Assembly (NCBI GenBank): GCA_033675265.1
Contig: JAUJYZ010001360.1
Coordinates: forward strand, 209,501 to 273,500
Source: Actinostola sp. cb2023
Taxonomy: Eukaryota; Cnidaria; Anthozoa; Actiniaria; Actinostolidae
Length of the DNA: 64,000 nt
Reading direction: 5' to 3'
Shown here: one piece after another, positions 1-64,000 of the stretch
Layout: each line of letters begins with the position of its first letter
Numbering within the stretch: the stretch's first letter is position 1
Made by a program: the position numbers and the translations under genes
The notes under the pieces: generated by a model
Databases searched by the model: none
What the model was told of the DNA's origin: nothing
Seen by the model: the letters and a program-made list of their open reading frames with translations, nothing else

Positions 1-175
1 TTTGTAAGCTTTTGTATGTTTTTTTTCACAATCATTATCAAGTTTTGATTATAAAATGCGGCATGCAACATAAGCTTAAGCTTACTACAACTGTAAGCTT
101 TAAAAAAGTTTATAATACAGTATAAGCTTACTGTATATCAGTATACATGTACTGATATATAATCTTCTTTTGCAG

Positions 176-31794
<31,619 letters not shown>

Positions 31795-31815
31795 TCGTGC
31801 AAACTCACGAAGAAT

Positions 31816-31830
31816 AATAAATTTAATAAA
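31816..31830 (+). promoter_or_regulatory. CTC1 poly(A) signals
   Basis: Two AATAAA hexamers (31816-31821 and 31825-31830) follow the CTC1 stop codon (31792-31794) by 22 and 31 bp. They imply a very short 3' UTR. Confidence 0.65.
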
Positions 31831-31939
31831 TACTCTGTATAACAATATATACAATGTCGATATAAATATTATTATTATTAAAGCTTTACAAATATGTACA
31901 GTTCGTGTCTGCTTTCTGTCATTATTGTCAGTCTTGCGG

Positions 31940-31945
31940 TTTATT
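31940..31945 (-). promoter_or_regulatory. NPHP1 candidate poly(A) signal
   Basis: TTTATT on the plus strand reads AATAAA on the minus strand, 340 bp downstream of the NPHP1 stop. Its use would place the CAG/CAA repeat at 32085-32232 inside the NPHP1 3' UTR and leave about 110 bp between the two convergent poly(A) signals. Confidence 0.5.
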
Positions 31946-32084
31946 GGATGGGTACTAGATCATCTAGATCATGGTTGACGACATTTGTTGCTGTTGTATG
32001 TCCAGTGAAGCGGAGGAACGTTAAATAGTAGCTGACCATCTTTGCTGTTATTACTGCGGCTGTCTTTGTCGTCGTTATGCTGTT

Positions 32085-32113
32085 GTTGCTGCTGCTGTTG
32101 TTGCTGTTGTTGT

Positions 32114-32172
<59 letters not shown>

Positions 32173-32232
32173 TTGTTGTTGTTGTTGCTGCTGTTGCTGT
32201 TGTTGTTGTTGTTGCTGCTGCTGATGATGATG
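32085..32232 (-). repeat. CAG/CAA triplet tract
   Basis: Read on the minus strand it is about 50 triplets of mixed CAG and CAA. It starts 54 bp after the NPHP1 stop codon (32286) and is probably 3' UTR. Confidence 0.85.
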
Positions 32233-32285
32233 TGAAATCTGTTGTAATCAACTTCGTCGTGGTTATTGTTGACGTGGTGACTATG

Positions 32286-52915
<20,630 letters not shown>

Positions 52916-53457
52916 CTATGCTCTCTTATTATCGACTCAAAACAGGGTGCTATCAGTAATACTAGCGGTTGTCAACGTACAGTTCTGTTGTTCCGCCATT
53001 TTGGTTTTCTCGCAAGAGGAAAGACTGGCAACGAGTCTACCCAGAAGCCTTTGCAAAATATTTGGAGTAAAATATCATTTGCAAATTTTACACAAACAAC
53101 TTATAATCATATACACAAAGAACAAAGATCTCTTCGCGTATTAAAGCACCACGAAGAAAACTCTAGCAAAGCGGTGCCGGCTGTAACGCAGGGCTAAGAA
53201 TAACTCAATTTGCCGTATAGTCGTATACATCTCGGCGATGTAAGTCGCACCGGTGTCGTAACCTCGTGCGTGGCGACAAAGGTCGCTAATTGAGCTGTTG
53301 TGCGGTTGGCAACGTGTAGCATCCACGAGAATACTGGAGCCACATAGAAGACGTGGTTATTGAACTAGAACCGTTTTAGTGTGCAGATAACGCAATTCAA
53401 TCATCAGGAACTGTTCAGTGTTCTGCTTCATTCGGTGTGACTTGATCGGCCTGAAAC
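52916..53457. promoter_or_regulatory. Divergent (bidirectional) promoter region NPHP1 / SRCR gene
   Basis: The two start codons are head-to-head with 542 bp between them. The interval is more GC- and CpG-rich than its surroundings, holds a YY1-like CCGCCATTTT at 52993-53002, and has no obvious TATA box. Two GGCAAC words (53027-53032, 53308-53313) equal half of an RFX X-box, the ciliary-gene element, but no full X-box palindrome is present. Confidence 0.5.
52937..52999 (-). other. Upstream ORF of NPHP1, 20 codons
   Basis: ATG at 52997-52999 lies in a strong initiation context (CCAAAATGGCGG) and reads MAEQQ..., ending at TGA (52937-52939). It is in the same frame as the main ATG 84 bp downstream, but is separated from it by this TGA and a TAG. 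The main ATG has a weaker context (T at -3). The ATGGCGG word also resembles a YY1 site, so the TSS could lie here and exclude the uORF. Confidence 0.45.
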
Positions 53458-56400
53458 ATGTCGACAAGATCGATGCATCTTGTCTGTTCGAGAGCAGTTT
53501 GGTTCATCATATATTCTTGCTGCGTTATGTATTTCAACGCTGAACGAGTCAGTTCGGGTAAGTAAGTGAGGTTTACTGTAAGTGTGCAAGCTTATCGATC
53601 GCAGTTAATCTCGAGCGCCATTTCGTGTAAACACGTTGAAAGGGCGTTCAAGTTGCTATTATTTATACAGCAGTCAGTAAGCTGTAGTTAGAATTTCGAA
53701 TATAAGCTTACATGTGCTGTATTATTATTATAGTCAAATCGACAAATGTCTGTTCATCTTCTGAGAATTGTTTTATCGATGGAACTGTAGAAAATCAAAT
53801 GGTACGCGATTTCGTAGTTGTCAGTTCTGTTGGTTCTCGCTATGTTGAACTCCTCTCTCCAGGCATGCTTCGTGCAGTCAAAACACTAAAATTACGGTCG
53901 ACAAATTCTTTATACAAGAACTCGCTTTACTGAAATCTATACGATGTATAGTCATCTCGACATGGCTTACATATAGCTTAGGGATTTTCTCAGCGAATCT
54001 CAAAATCCTAAATAGTAGTAATGTAGTTTTTCAATTATTTATCGTGCATAAATTATTATGAAAATATAAAATAAAAAAACATCGAAAAAGATTGGCTGTC
54101 ATTCCATAATCTATAATTTATATGGCCGTTGAACAATATTGTCTGTTTGTTATTCATCCATACTCCAAGCAAATCGGCTAGAAGTAAAAATTCGCGTAAA
54201 TTTATAAAATCCACGATACGAGACATATGATAATCAGGTGATAATTCTATTCTAGTATTCACTGGACTGCATATCCCGCTCACTTCGCTCTCAAAAATAT
54301 TCCCAACTAACAGATTTCATTCAAACTCGACATCCAATAATGTGTCATCAAGTGACAGTGAAAAAATAGAACGTTTTATTTGATGACTTTGATTGAAAAT
54401 GTCGATGTATTTTGCTGGCAAGTAGTTGCATGACAACTACCTTGCGTGACACATTACAATGATTACATCATGCTGCTGCCAAGCGCCCTTTTCCTCAAAG
54501 TTTTATATGATTATTCTCCAGTCACTTCCTTATTTATCAAAGCAAAATAGTCTGTTCATTTTGAATACAGTGTATGCATTTACACGATGAACTTGAGAAT
54601 TATTCAAGCACGCAAACCCGCAACAGAGGAAATAGCAACCCACGTCTCATCTTCCTCGACAAAATGCTCTCTTGGAATTATGAAATTCTTAATACAGCTG
54701 TTTAAGCTTACAATGTAACACGTGCACGCTGCTTCAAGAACGAAACATGTAACAGTATTTGTAGCACTCTGTGACTCTGGTCTATAACCATTTCAACCAG
54801 TTGGAACTTTTTTCCATGCTTCCTCAGTTTCCGATCTTTTGTACTTTTATGCCCTTATGGAAACCTTTATCACAACAGAGATATTATTTGCAAATAAAAT
54901 GCGTATCCGATAAACTATAAAGAATCAAAAGACCTCCACTCTCCAGTCAGTTCCACCGCCGGAGTTTTATTTTCCTCCTTTTTGGCATTCCGTCGAGAAA
55001 CTCGGCTTTCCGTCGCTTGTACGTAGACGGGCAAGAACGACTGCAGAAAATTTGACGAAAATTTCGCTAAAAAAATTGACCACGTATACGTCTGGACGGG
55101 GCCTTTATAGTTAATATTTTTTCAAAGGCGTGTAATATTATGGCTGGATGTTGACTATGACGGAAACGACGGAAACTAGATGTGTGACTTACTTTTCCGT
55201 TTTCCCAAGTGCTCTAAAGATAATAGTCACGTTTCGTCATTTTGTTTTGCTGGACATATGTGACACCACGAACCCTTATCAATCATTATCTTTGTTAGTT
55301 TTCTGCCTTTGCAACGTGTGGAAACTTGTTTTTCTCTTTTAAATCTCGTGTCGGACGTCATAGATATTAGGGAGCTTAAGCAACAGACGTTTTTGCCAAC
55401 ACGGACGGCAAATACCGAGGGGGGATTGAGTCGAAAACGGCGTCCGTGACATTTTGAATTGAATTTCCATCGAATTTATCCACTCGTACGGCACTCTTCA
55501 AAATCATACCAACACAGTTAATGAAACGATGGGACAGGCTTGGTAAGCGAGAGGTAATTTTTCCTCATGCCGTCCGTGTTGACAAAAACGTTTTACAGTA
55601 TTTCCGAGAAATTGCCGCGAAATGGCTTTCTTGACATTTACAGAATATCTGATTGGTTCATTAGGATCGTGTGATGTGCTGTCTGTCATTGAAAAGTAGC
55701 GCTGCACTATCTCGCTGGTCATGGGCTCCCGCACGTTTTGAAGATGGCACTTTCAAATTATGTACCACTATTATTACGTCCCTGCTAAATCTTTTTAAAA
55801 CTTTTGTTTCAGTGGATATCGCTGTCAATTTGGACGACACCATCTACACAAAAGTAAGCAAATGCCCCGAGGGAACTTTTAACAGGAATCTTTACTGCGT
55901 TGCAAAATGTGGGCCCGGCTTTTATGGGAACGTTTTAGCAAGGGCCTGTCTCCCCTGCTCCAAGGCTTGCAGAACGTGCTTCGACGGCGTTGGTAGTAAT
56001 AAATGCTCCAGTTGTTACGACCCTTACTATTTATACATGTACACATGCGCTAAAGGATGCGAGGAAATGTATAAGCAAGGACCTCCCTCCAGGAAAATTA
56101 GGTTGGTATCCGATGGTAGTCATTTCCAGGGCCGTGTCGAGGTACTTCGACAGAAGACTTGGGGGACCATATGTGACGATGGCTGGGACATCAACGATGC
56201 CCAAGTGGTATGCCGGGAACTAATGTTAGGCGACGCTCTTGCCGCGGTAACACGGGGAAGAATGGGCGCTGGATCCGACGATCAACCCATATGGCTTTCT
56301 AAACTCGGGTGCACTGGTAACGAATCCAGGATTGATTCATGCGCGCATGCTCCATGGGGGACGCACAGTTGTGGCCATTTCGAAGATGCTGGTGTTGTTT

Positions 56401-59400
56401 GTTCGGGCCCAGATTCCACGCGCCGCTGTGTGAAACAGTGCGGTCCTGGTTACTACAAAGTAGCCAATACTGCGAACTGTGGGGTGTGTGCACCGGAGTG
56501 TTTAACCTGTGCTAATGCATCTACATCGTGTTCAAGCTGCGATGGAACTAGTTTTCTCATAGGTAAGTGGCGTTATCCTTTTCAGAGTTGCACGGAATAT
56601 TGGCAACTAGCATTTCGCGGGCCTGTTTTAGGGGACGCCCGTGGGACTGTTTTAGGGACGCCATTGCTGTCTATTTACTGTATTACATGAGAAAACATAA
56701 TTATTAGTGCCAAACCGACATAAGTGTTTAAACTTGCCGCCATATTGAAACTAAAGTGTCTCCTGAAACAGTCCCACAATCCCCCGCGAAACATACTAGT
56801 TACCAGTTTTCCGCGCAACTTCGACAAGTCGACGATTTTGTGAACGGTAGTGATTCGCACTCGGAGATGTTTCTAGTCGTAAAGTTCTTTTTTCAATTTC
56901 TCGTATACTACAACGGAATTCCCGGTTAACGACCGTGCATTGTAATGCAGACATTTGCAGACATTTTCGTATGAGTGGTAAGTAGTTACGGTTCGTGCCG
57001 TGCCGTGCCGTGCGGTGATCGTCCCATGTCCAAGCATCAGTCTACGCTGTGATTGGTTGAATAGATGTCTTCGATTCCGTACCGTGACCGTAACTCCGTA
57101 CCATTAGGTAGTTACAGACACACAGTGCAACATTGCGCGCAATAAAAAATAAAATAAAAAATAATAATGCTGGCAATATGATGGCAGCGTGTACAACATA
57201 TCCACCTCTCAAATTGTTGTGACAAAACAACATACGCGCTGAAATCGTGCGATTACCGGCAATAGTGCGCGCGATCTTGCACCATGTGTCCGTTTAATTA
57301 CATATCAAACTTATGTCCTGCATCATTGAACATTTGCTCCTGTTGGGATCCAGTATCACGCGGACAACGTTTTTTGTTAATGCTTTGTTTACTAATGCAC
57401 GTGAGGCCCGATTGATCCAGCAATTTGTTCACTATGACCGCTAAATAAAGCAGATTCGTACGTGACTGGTTTATCATTTCTGAATTCATATTTTTCCTTT
57501 GACAATGTGTAAATCAGGTAGCTAAAATATAAGAGAGGATGGAAAAGCTGCATATGTTTCCTCAACGGGAAAATATATCACAAATTCGAACTAACTTATT
57601 GATCTCGTGCGTGTAAATATTGGAAATTGCCTTCAAAAAACGTCCTTTCCGAGCCATAATTTATTTGCGAATTCGCCGGCCTATGTAGCTTCTACATACA
57701 GACCGAGATACAGAGCACCAATATGATGTTCACAATTACCAAACAAAGAGTTTTAGATTTCATTTTGCCACCGCTTAATTAAGTTTAATATACATGTATT
57801 TTATATCAAAATGCGCGTACAATTACAGAGCATTAGAATCCGGCGGTAGGTTTTTGATTGACACAATTCCCAAAGAATTCAGAGGGATTTTGTGTGCAGC
57901 GTATGTCACGCTCTCCTATATCTCTTCAGAGATTTCAGTTCGATTGACTTTGAAGAAACGGAAAATGCCACCTTCAAACCTCTTTATTTGTGCTTGAATT
58001 GCCAGCTTATTCATTCCTTACATATTCGTCTTTGATATTCCGTTGGTAGGTTTTTGATTTGTATTTTAACAATGCAGTAAAAAGCAAAAATGTATCAAAA
58101 TCATGCTGTTTTTTGCCTAAACAAGACTCGCCTCATCTGCATATGTGAAACAATGACCTTTTGTATAACATAAGTTTGATATGTACCTTTAGTCGTTCCT
58201 TGCTTGTCGCTGATTGGATGGTTTTTAGTTTAAAAAAATACGATATTTATGACAAAAAAAAACTATCCAATCAGCGATGAGCAGGATAGTTTTTAGTGTT
58301 AATTCGATATTTATCACAATTTCACAATTGCCATGAATAAATTATAATACTCGTGAAAGCCCACAAACTCTAGTGAACGAAAACGTAGGAGTTTCCGCCC
58401 GTAGAGTACCACAGGGTACCCAATGCAATATAGTAGCCCGTGCGCTTCGCCACAGGAAGCCCATCAAAAGACGCGCGCACAATATCTTTATATTTTTAAC
58501 AGTGAATAGTCTCAGAAGAAACATCTCTAATGTGGACATTGCGGGCGCAGGGTCTGTATTTGTTTAGTATATTTGTACTGCTTACTGGCCTATTTCCAAC
58601 AACAGGCAACAGATGTCTTGGTGAGTGTAGTGAAGGTTACTTTGGAAACCCTGATAGGCGTGTCTGCCAAAAGTGCGATGCCTCCTGCCGGACATGTTCG
58701 GGAAGAGCAAACAGTTGCACGGGATGCGAAGATGATCGGTTTCTGTCCAACACAACGTGTGTGAAGAAGTGCAGCGTAGTTCAGGTTGCCCAGCAACGGT
58801 TGATTCGCTTGAGTGGGTCAAAGCGTTTGTCCTCTTACGAAGGACGGGTGGAGGTGTTTCGTAACGGCGAATGGAGCACTGTTTGCGACGAGTACTGGGA
58901 CTTTAAAGAAGCCACAGTAGTTTGCCGTCAGTTGGGGATGGGTCGAGCGATAAGAGCGATGAGCAGCGGCAAATTTGGTGCAGGAACCGGGCGCATCTGG
59001 TTCGACAAGCTCCTGTGCACAGGTTTAGAAAGCAGCTTATTCGAATGCCCATACGAGAAAGTAGTATGGAATTCGCGATGCTATCACGTTAAAGACGCGG
59101 GCGTGGTCTGCTCAGGACCTCAATCTGGAAACCCGCTGACCAACATGTGCGTGAAACAGTGCCGCGAAGGTTTTTACAAAGATTCGAACGACATTTGCAA
59201 ACCTTGTAACGCGGGGCGATGTGCGGCATGTATTGGTTATTCTTTTCGCTGTACAAAGTGCAAATCACCAAAGTTCTTGAAAGATAACAATTGTATGAAC
59301 AGCTGCGGTGGTTCTAGCTATGGACATGTACCGAGCCGTACTTGTAAGACTTGTGATAAAAAGTGCGTTACCTGCGCTAACGGCATCGATGGCACAAACT

Positions 59401-62400
59401 GTACCTCTTGCAGTGCACCTTTTACGCTTAAAGACGGCAAATGTACAGGAAGCTGCAGCCCCGACCTGTATCGCTACATGGGAAAGTGTATTAAAGAATG
59501 CCCTGTTGGACATTACAGCTTAGCGTATAACTTCACTTGCATGAAATGCCCGAAAGAATGCTTCAGTTGTGTTTATGACCAATCTAACAAAGCTGCCAAG
59601 TGCATATTGTGTAAACCACCTCTCGTGTCCAACAATGGCGCCTGTACTCCCAACTGTTCTTCAGCGGGCAAGGTGTCCTTCCCTGTAGCCAACGCCACTG
59701 GATCAGTTAAGGTTAGGCTTGTTAACGGGTCTGATCATCTAGAAGGACTTCTGCAGATATATCACGATGGCGTGTGGGGGACTATATGCGACGACGGCTG
59801 GGATTATTTGGAAGCTAAAGTTTTGTGCAAGTAAGCTAATGGTTCTATGCAGTAAGCGATCTTTGATCAAAAACTAAATTCTCCTCTGGGCTCTTTGAAT
59901 TCCACAGGAGAATTTGGATATTGATCACAGTAATATATTTCGCAAAGACAAATATGTTGATTAGTAAAGGCAATAGAGTACACTCAGTAGTTCCTTTCTT
60001 GGGCCTATATGAATGATGTGAAACTTGCCCGAAGAAGCTGGATGCTGCAATAAACAAATATTTGCCCGAGGAAAGGAACTACTCTATAGTTTACATAGTA
60101 CCATGCAGGAAATCATTGTCTCTCTAATAACAATATAACATTTATCAGGCAGCTCAATCTTGGTGTCCAGTCCTCCAGGCCGCTGACCACTATCCCCAAA
60201 GGCTTTGGTAGGATTTGGCTAGATGACATGTTCTGTACTGGTCGTGAGAACTCCTTAGAGGAATGTGTACACAGACCATGGGGTCAAACCAATTGTAATC
60301 ACAATGAAGATGTAGTGGTGCGTTGCTCTGGCCCAGGAGTGCGCAATTGCCAAGATAAATGCCCCGATGGCTACTTCGCCAGTAAGGGCGAGTGCAAGCA
60401 GTGCGACTCATCTTGCAGCACGTGTGTTGGCAACGCAACCAGCTGTATCAAGTGCGCTTCCAGTTTCTATAAAAACGGAAGTAGTTGTGTTATAAGCTGT
60501 GGCGTAGGCTTCTTCCTGGACCCAAGTAACATGGAATGTCAATCGTGCAATAAGACGTGTGCTACGTGTTTTGGTAACGCAATGAACTGTACGTCGTGCT
60601 CGAAGCCGTTGTTTCGTAAAGTATCGCATTGCTTACCATCTTGCGGTCCCTGGTACCAGCCTTCTGACACTCATGGAATTCGCTTAGCCGGCAAGGGAAA
60701 AGATAGTCTTGAGGGACGTGTTGAGGTACCTTTTGTTTTGTTTTATAATTTATTTTATTGAGAATTAGATGTCATAAATACTTAGAATATTTATTGATTT
60801 TAGCGCTTAATAAATTATATTATTATTATTATTACGTCATATCAAACCTAATCCTCACGTAGACCCCTCTAAATTCCATAAGCGCAGGAGCAAAAAGACA
60901 TCAATATTTATAACTTACGCTTATGTTTGCACTTGCGCTTATGGTTGCGTCAGGGCCGTTTTCGCAGTGAAAATACGTATGTTTGTACCCGCGTTGCTAG
61001 TGAAATTCAGGTCCCATATATGTATATATATATACCACATATGCACTTCCGTCCACACGCATCCGTTGTCGTAGTGAAAATACGTATGTTTGTACCCGCG
61101 TTGCTAGTAAAATTCAGGTCCCATATATGTATATACAGTCATTTGCAAAAATTCTGGCCGCCACGAAATATCAATATATCGGGTGCATTATGGGTAATTA
61201 AATAATACTATTTTGAGTTTCCTAACTTATTAAATGAGGCAAAATGTACAAACAACAAACGTAAGACTAAAACAAACATTATACTAAATATTTCTACCAA
61301 CTTTGCTGGCGTTAACCCGCTTTAAGGGGAATTTTCGATTATTTAATTACCCATAATGCATCCAATATATTGATATATTGATATTTCGTAGCGGCCAGAA
61401 TTTTTGCAAATGACTGTATATACCACATATGCACTTCTGTCCACACGCATCCGTTTTCGTAGTGAAAATACGTATGTTTGTACCCGCGTTGCTAGTGAAA
61501 TTCAGGTCCCATATATGTATATATATACCACATATGCACTTCTGTCCACACGCATCCGTTTTCGTAGTGAAAACGCGTCCAAATGTTTCCGTCCACACGA
61601 TCGTTTTGGAAATCGTTTCCAATCTTCAACTCGTCCACACGACTGCAACGAACCAAAAATGCCTCTGACTATTGAGCATGCGTAATTGGTTTGCGCCAGC
61701 GAAATTCTGTCAGCGATCACGTTTCGCGCCATATGTTAATTGACGGTTTGCATGTAGACAGTAGGCCAAAACGGAGAGAAAAGTGTGCGTTTTGAAACGA
61801 GGACGGGGCTTCAGGCTGAATTGTTTTCTTGTGTGTTGATATTACTAGATTCTTTACAATGGTATTTGGGGAACTATCTGTGACGATGGTTGGGATATAC
61901 GAGACGCCACAGTTGTTTGTCGAATGCTGAACCTTGGTAACGCTACAGAAGCGGTAACAACAGCTAGATTTGGTCCAGGAAAGGGAAAAACTTGGCTGGA
62001 CGACGTAGACTGTTTAGGTAATAATGACCTGTTGTTTATTTTATTTTATGAACCAGTAACTTGGAATAAAGGTGCGGACACACGGTGCAACATTGCGCGT
62101 GCAATATTGCTGGCAATTTTGTTGCAGCGTGTGTCCACCCATGAAACTGATTGCTCGCAATTGAGTAGCGCGCGCTAATACGACGTAATTTGTTGCTCGC
62201 AATGTTGCAGAAGTAGGACTCGATTCTACTTCTGCAACATTGCGCGCAACATGTTGCAGAGATGGACACACGCTGCAACAATACATGTTGCAGGAAATGT
62301 TGCACCGTGTGTCCGCACCTTAATACAGTCAAACGTCTCGCCATGCTCGAGAATCCACACGGGGCTCTTCGGCACGGGCTCGGATGATGCCGGCGGGGCG

Positions 62401-62923
62401 ATGTTTCATCCCAGCCCGCGCCGAAGAGAACCGCTGGATTCTCGAGCATGACGTCTCGCAAGTAAACGCTTAATAATAATCGAGAGTAAACTAAACTACG
62501 GAACCCAGAGTATCGCCGGGACAAATATTACAAGTTTATCCATTTTTTTGGAAAATACGTTTACTGTGTTTAATCAAAAACACGGGAAAAATATCTCATC
62601 GTTAATTCTTCTTACGCACTTAAGTCTCCATTTGTGGATACGTCTTTCGTGTTCTTTCTTCAATCCACCTCAAATATGTGTCACGTGACCTTGTTTCGCG
62701 CGCGAAATCCAGGTCCGTCACATTGAGGTATTCGAAGTTCGACTAGAAAGAGTTCTGTTATACTTTGTCATGCAGGAAACGAAAACTCATTGGGAAAGTG
62801 TTCTCACCAGGGGTGGGGACAGGAGAACTGTGAACACAGCGAAGATGCTGGCGTGAGGTGTTCAGGTCCTGACCACTCACGTGACTGCATAAAGAACTGT
62901 ATTGATGGTTTCTTTCATAACAG
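53458..62923 (+). CDS. Secreted or surface protein with SRCR domains and furin-like Cys-rich repeats (3' end outside window)
   Basis: Exons: 53458-53557, 55813-56562, 58606-59830, 60149-60725, 61849-62017, 62776-62923. Phases agree and give about 989 codons within the window. The protein opens with MSTRSMHLV and a hydrophobic stretch ([14 protein letters not shown]), a likely signal peptide. Four SRCR domains follow (about residues 128-231, 348-452, 652-754, 868-971), each with [14 protein letters not shown], DAxVVCR and CSG motifs. Each has six cysteines, the group A pattern. Between them lie furin-like Cys-rich modules of the type CxxCxxxCxTCxG. Such proteins act as cell-surface or secreted recognition proteins; a specific ligand cannot be read from sequence. 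The gene continues past the last donor at 62924 (caacag|gtaagt). No membrane segment is visible yet. The name could be any of a large family, so no symbol is given. Confidence 0.9.
53558..55812. other. Intron 1 of the SRCR gene
   Basis: 2.25 kb with no exon found. It contains a GGACGGGGCC-type element end near 55080-55100 and otherwise unremarkable AT-rich sequence. Confidence 0.6.
56963..57110. mobile_element. MITE family B, partial copy 5
   Basis: ttttcgtatgagtggtaagt then cggttcgtgccgtgccgtgc, with gattggttgaatagatgtct; the right end is replaced by the next element. Confidence 0.65.
57112..57296. mobile_element. MITE family A, diverged copy
   Basis: cagacacacagtgcaacatt at the left and gcaccatgtgtccg at the right, with an AT-rich insertion at 57142-57170. 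Confidence 0.55.
58200..58315. repeat. Inverted/duplicated short repeat
   Basis: cgctgattggatggttttta and its inverse aactatccaatcagcg, plus a second atagtttttagtNtNaattc copy. Confidence 0.5.
58530..58605 (+). other. Possible alternative start with signal-peptide-like sequence before SRCR exon 3
   Basis: An ATG at 58530 is in frame with the exon that begins at 58606 and codes for [18 protein letters not shown] followed by TGLFPTTG, a plausible signal peptide. The same bases are the polypyrimidine tract of the acceptor used in the long form, so the hydrophobic reading may be accidental. Confidence 0.35.
59865..59937. mobile_element. Mini-MITE (TGATCAAAAACTAAATTC), copy 2
   Basis: Same family as 44838-44912, ending ggatattgatca. 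It sits in the SRCR intron just after the donor at 59831. Confidence 0.65.
60925..61575. repeat. About 117-bp tandem repeat, interrupted by a MITE
   Basis: Units hold gtccacacgcatccgttttc, gtatgtttgtacccgcgttg and aattcaggtcccatatatgt. The element at 61136-61416 sits inside one unit. Confidence 0.8.
61136..61416. mobile_element. Mariner-like MITE, 281 bp, long inverted ends
   Basis: Ends CAGTCATTTGCAAAAATTCT and inverse, about 80 bp of terminal inverted repeat, flanked by TA. Lies in a SRCR intron. Confidence 0.87.
62068..62325. mobile_element. MITE family A, copy 2 (most complete)
   Basis: Ends AAGGTGCGGACACACGGTGC and GCACCGTGTGTCCGCACCTT. About 30 bp of clean terminal inverted repeat. 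Confidence 0.88.
62337..62456. repeat. GC-rich hairpin
   Basis: catgctcgagaatcca and tggattctcgagcatg are inverted arms around a GCCGGCGGGGC centre. It is adjacent to MITE family A copy 2. Confidence 0.7.
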
Positions 62924-64000
62924 GTAAGTGACGTCATAGCTAAAGAAAGAAAGTAGATGACGTCAGGTGACGTCTAATCTCCAAAATGAAGATGGATGAC
63001 GTCATGTGATATCATTTATTATTATTACTGTAAACAAACTGTTGTTTGTTTGTTTGTTTGTTTATTTATTTGTTTGTTTGTTTATTTATTTGTTGGTTTG
63101 TTTATTTTTATTTAATTTTTTTATTTTTTTTGTATGTTTGTTTATAAAATAATTTAGATATAACGCGCGCTCTCATTGGTCAAAACACCGTTTTAGATGA
63201 GAGTATATAAACACGCTACGTCATGACCTTGAACGACCTTGAAGCGATGCAGTGGATATTTGATCGACACCAAATATTTGTTTTTCTGCTGTTAAACATG
63301 TTTTATTTAATAAACATATTTTCAACTTGTTTTCTCAAGTTCAAGTTCTATCTAGATGTGATTTTGCTGTTTTGAAACTGAAAACTTGCAAGAATTGAGT
63401 TTTAAATACACCAAAAACTGGCGACGAATCGTCCACTTTTGTCGACAAATCACAATATAAACGAAGAGAACTAAATAATCTAACTGCTCAGTTTTCTCAA
63501 TCACATACTAACCGTTCTATGAGTTCTATAGTTTGTCAAGTCAGTTAACGACTGAAAATACCAAGCAACGATAGCCGTATTTAATATAAACTTACTCACA
63601 ACTGAAACAGAGCGATTCTTGTAGCTACAATTACAAATTGACAAGCTGTTCGCCGGACAATATCTCTAGTAAAATATGTCAAAGAGAAAAAATATTGTCA
63701 TATGTCTCAAAAACGTCCATCGTGTATACATTCTTGTCGAGAAAAACGCTGAAAAGATTTTAAAATACGACAAAAATTGTGGATATTTGGCTACCTGACT
63801 TCGTGCTCATTCATCTAGTTGTCAAATATTTCGGCAAAAAGTTGGCGATTCGTCTTCATTAGCTCAGCTTTTCTTCGTTTTTCGTATTTACAGGATACAC
63901 AAACTGATAAAGGAAGCCGTAAGAAGCATTCTTCTTTAATTTTCTGACAGAAAATAGCATTCTTCAAAACGTTTTTCCTGTCAAAACACTTATTAAACGG
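62924..64000. other. SRCR gene intron up to the window end
   Basis: Holds TTTG/TTTA microsatellite (63040-63120), a gcgcgctctcattggtcaaa stretch, and no detectable SRCR or Cys-rich exon. The gene continues to the right. Confidence 0.6.

Noticed and set aside
56563..56690. Continuation of SRCR exon 2 to a stop ([10 protein letters not shown]...)
   Set aside because: A consensus donor (ATAG|gtaagt) at 56563 joins exon 58606 in phase and completes a furin-like module; the extension does not fit the repeat.

Overview
This window is nuclear DNA from a metazoan. It holds three multi-exon genes with GT..AG introns, very large amounts of mini- and microsatellite DNA, and many short non-autonomous DNA transposons (MITEs) and tRNA-derived SINEs. 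The genes are animal telomere, cilium and receptor-type genes: CTC1, NPHP1, and a protein with scavenger-receptor (SRCR) domains and furin-like Cys-rich repeats. The style of the SINEs and the SRCR/furin-like gene suggest a marine invertebrate, probably a sponge or a cnidarian. That placement comes from memory of families and is weak. There is nothing prokaryotic, viral or CRISPR-like.

Layout. (1) Bases 176-31794, plus strand: CTC1, the large subunit of the CST telomere-replication complex. I reconstruct 21 exons whose phases join without a break (4176 bp, 1391 codons plus stop). The first coding exon lies upstream of the window. The introns are filled with satellites: a GAT-type array (4.8-6.3 kb), an 11-bp array (7.1-7.4 kb), a 34-bp array of nearly 3 kb (7.8-10.7 kb), GTAA and 75-bp arrays (11-12.2 kb), a 22-bp array (14.4-16.3 kb), a 42-bp array (16.9-17.9 kb), 63-bp and 62-bp arrays, and 600 bp of TTA. 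One intron also carries an antisense intronless ORF of 185 codons (16315-16872) that I cannot name. (2) Bases 32286-52915, minus strand: NPHP1 (nephrocystin-1) in 28 exons, 727 codons, phase-consistent from ATG to stop. It converges tail-to-tail on CTC1; the two poly(A) signals are only about 110 bp apart. (3) Bases 53458 to beyond 62923, plus strand: a secreted or cell-surface SRCR/furin-like protein that runs off the right end. It is head-to-head with NPHP1 across about 540 bp, which probably form a shared bidirectional promoter.

The three genes have no known common pathway. The most unusual structure is in CTC1: the last 45 bp of the penultimate exon plus its 5' splice site are tandemly amplified in 65-bp units, giving 19 consecutive near-identical splice donors. 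Only the first preserves the reading frame. Other notable points are an in-frame alternative start with a signal-peptide-like sequence at an SRCR exon, minisatellites that have grown inside MITEs from the elements' own sequence, telomere-like words in a CTC1 intron, and a set of nested foldback elements.
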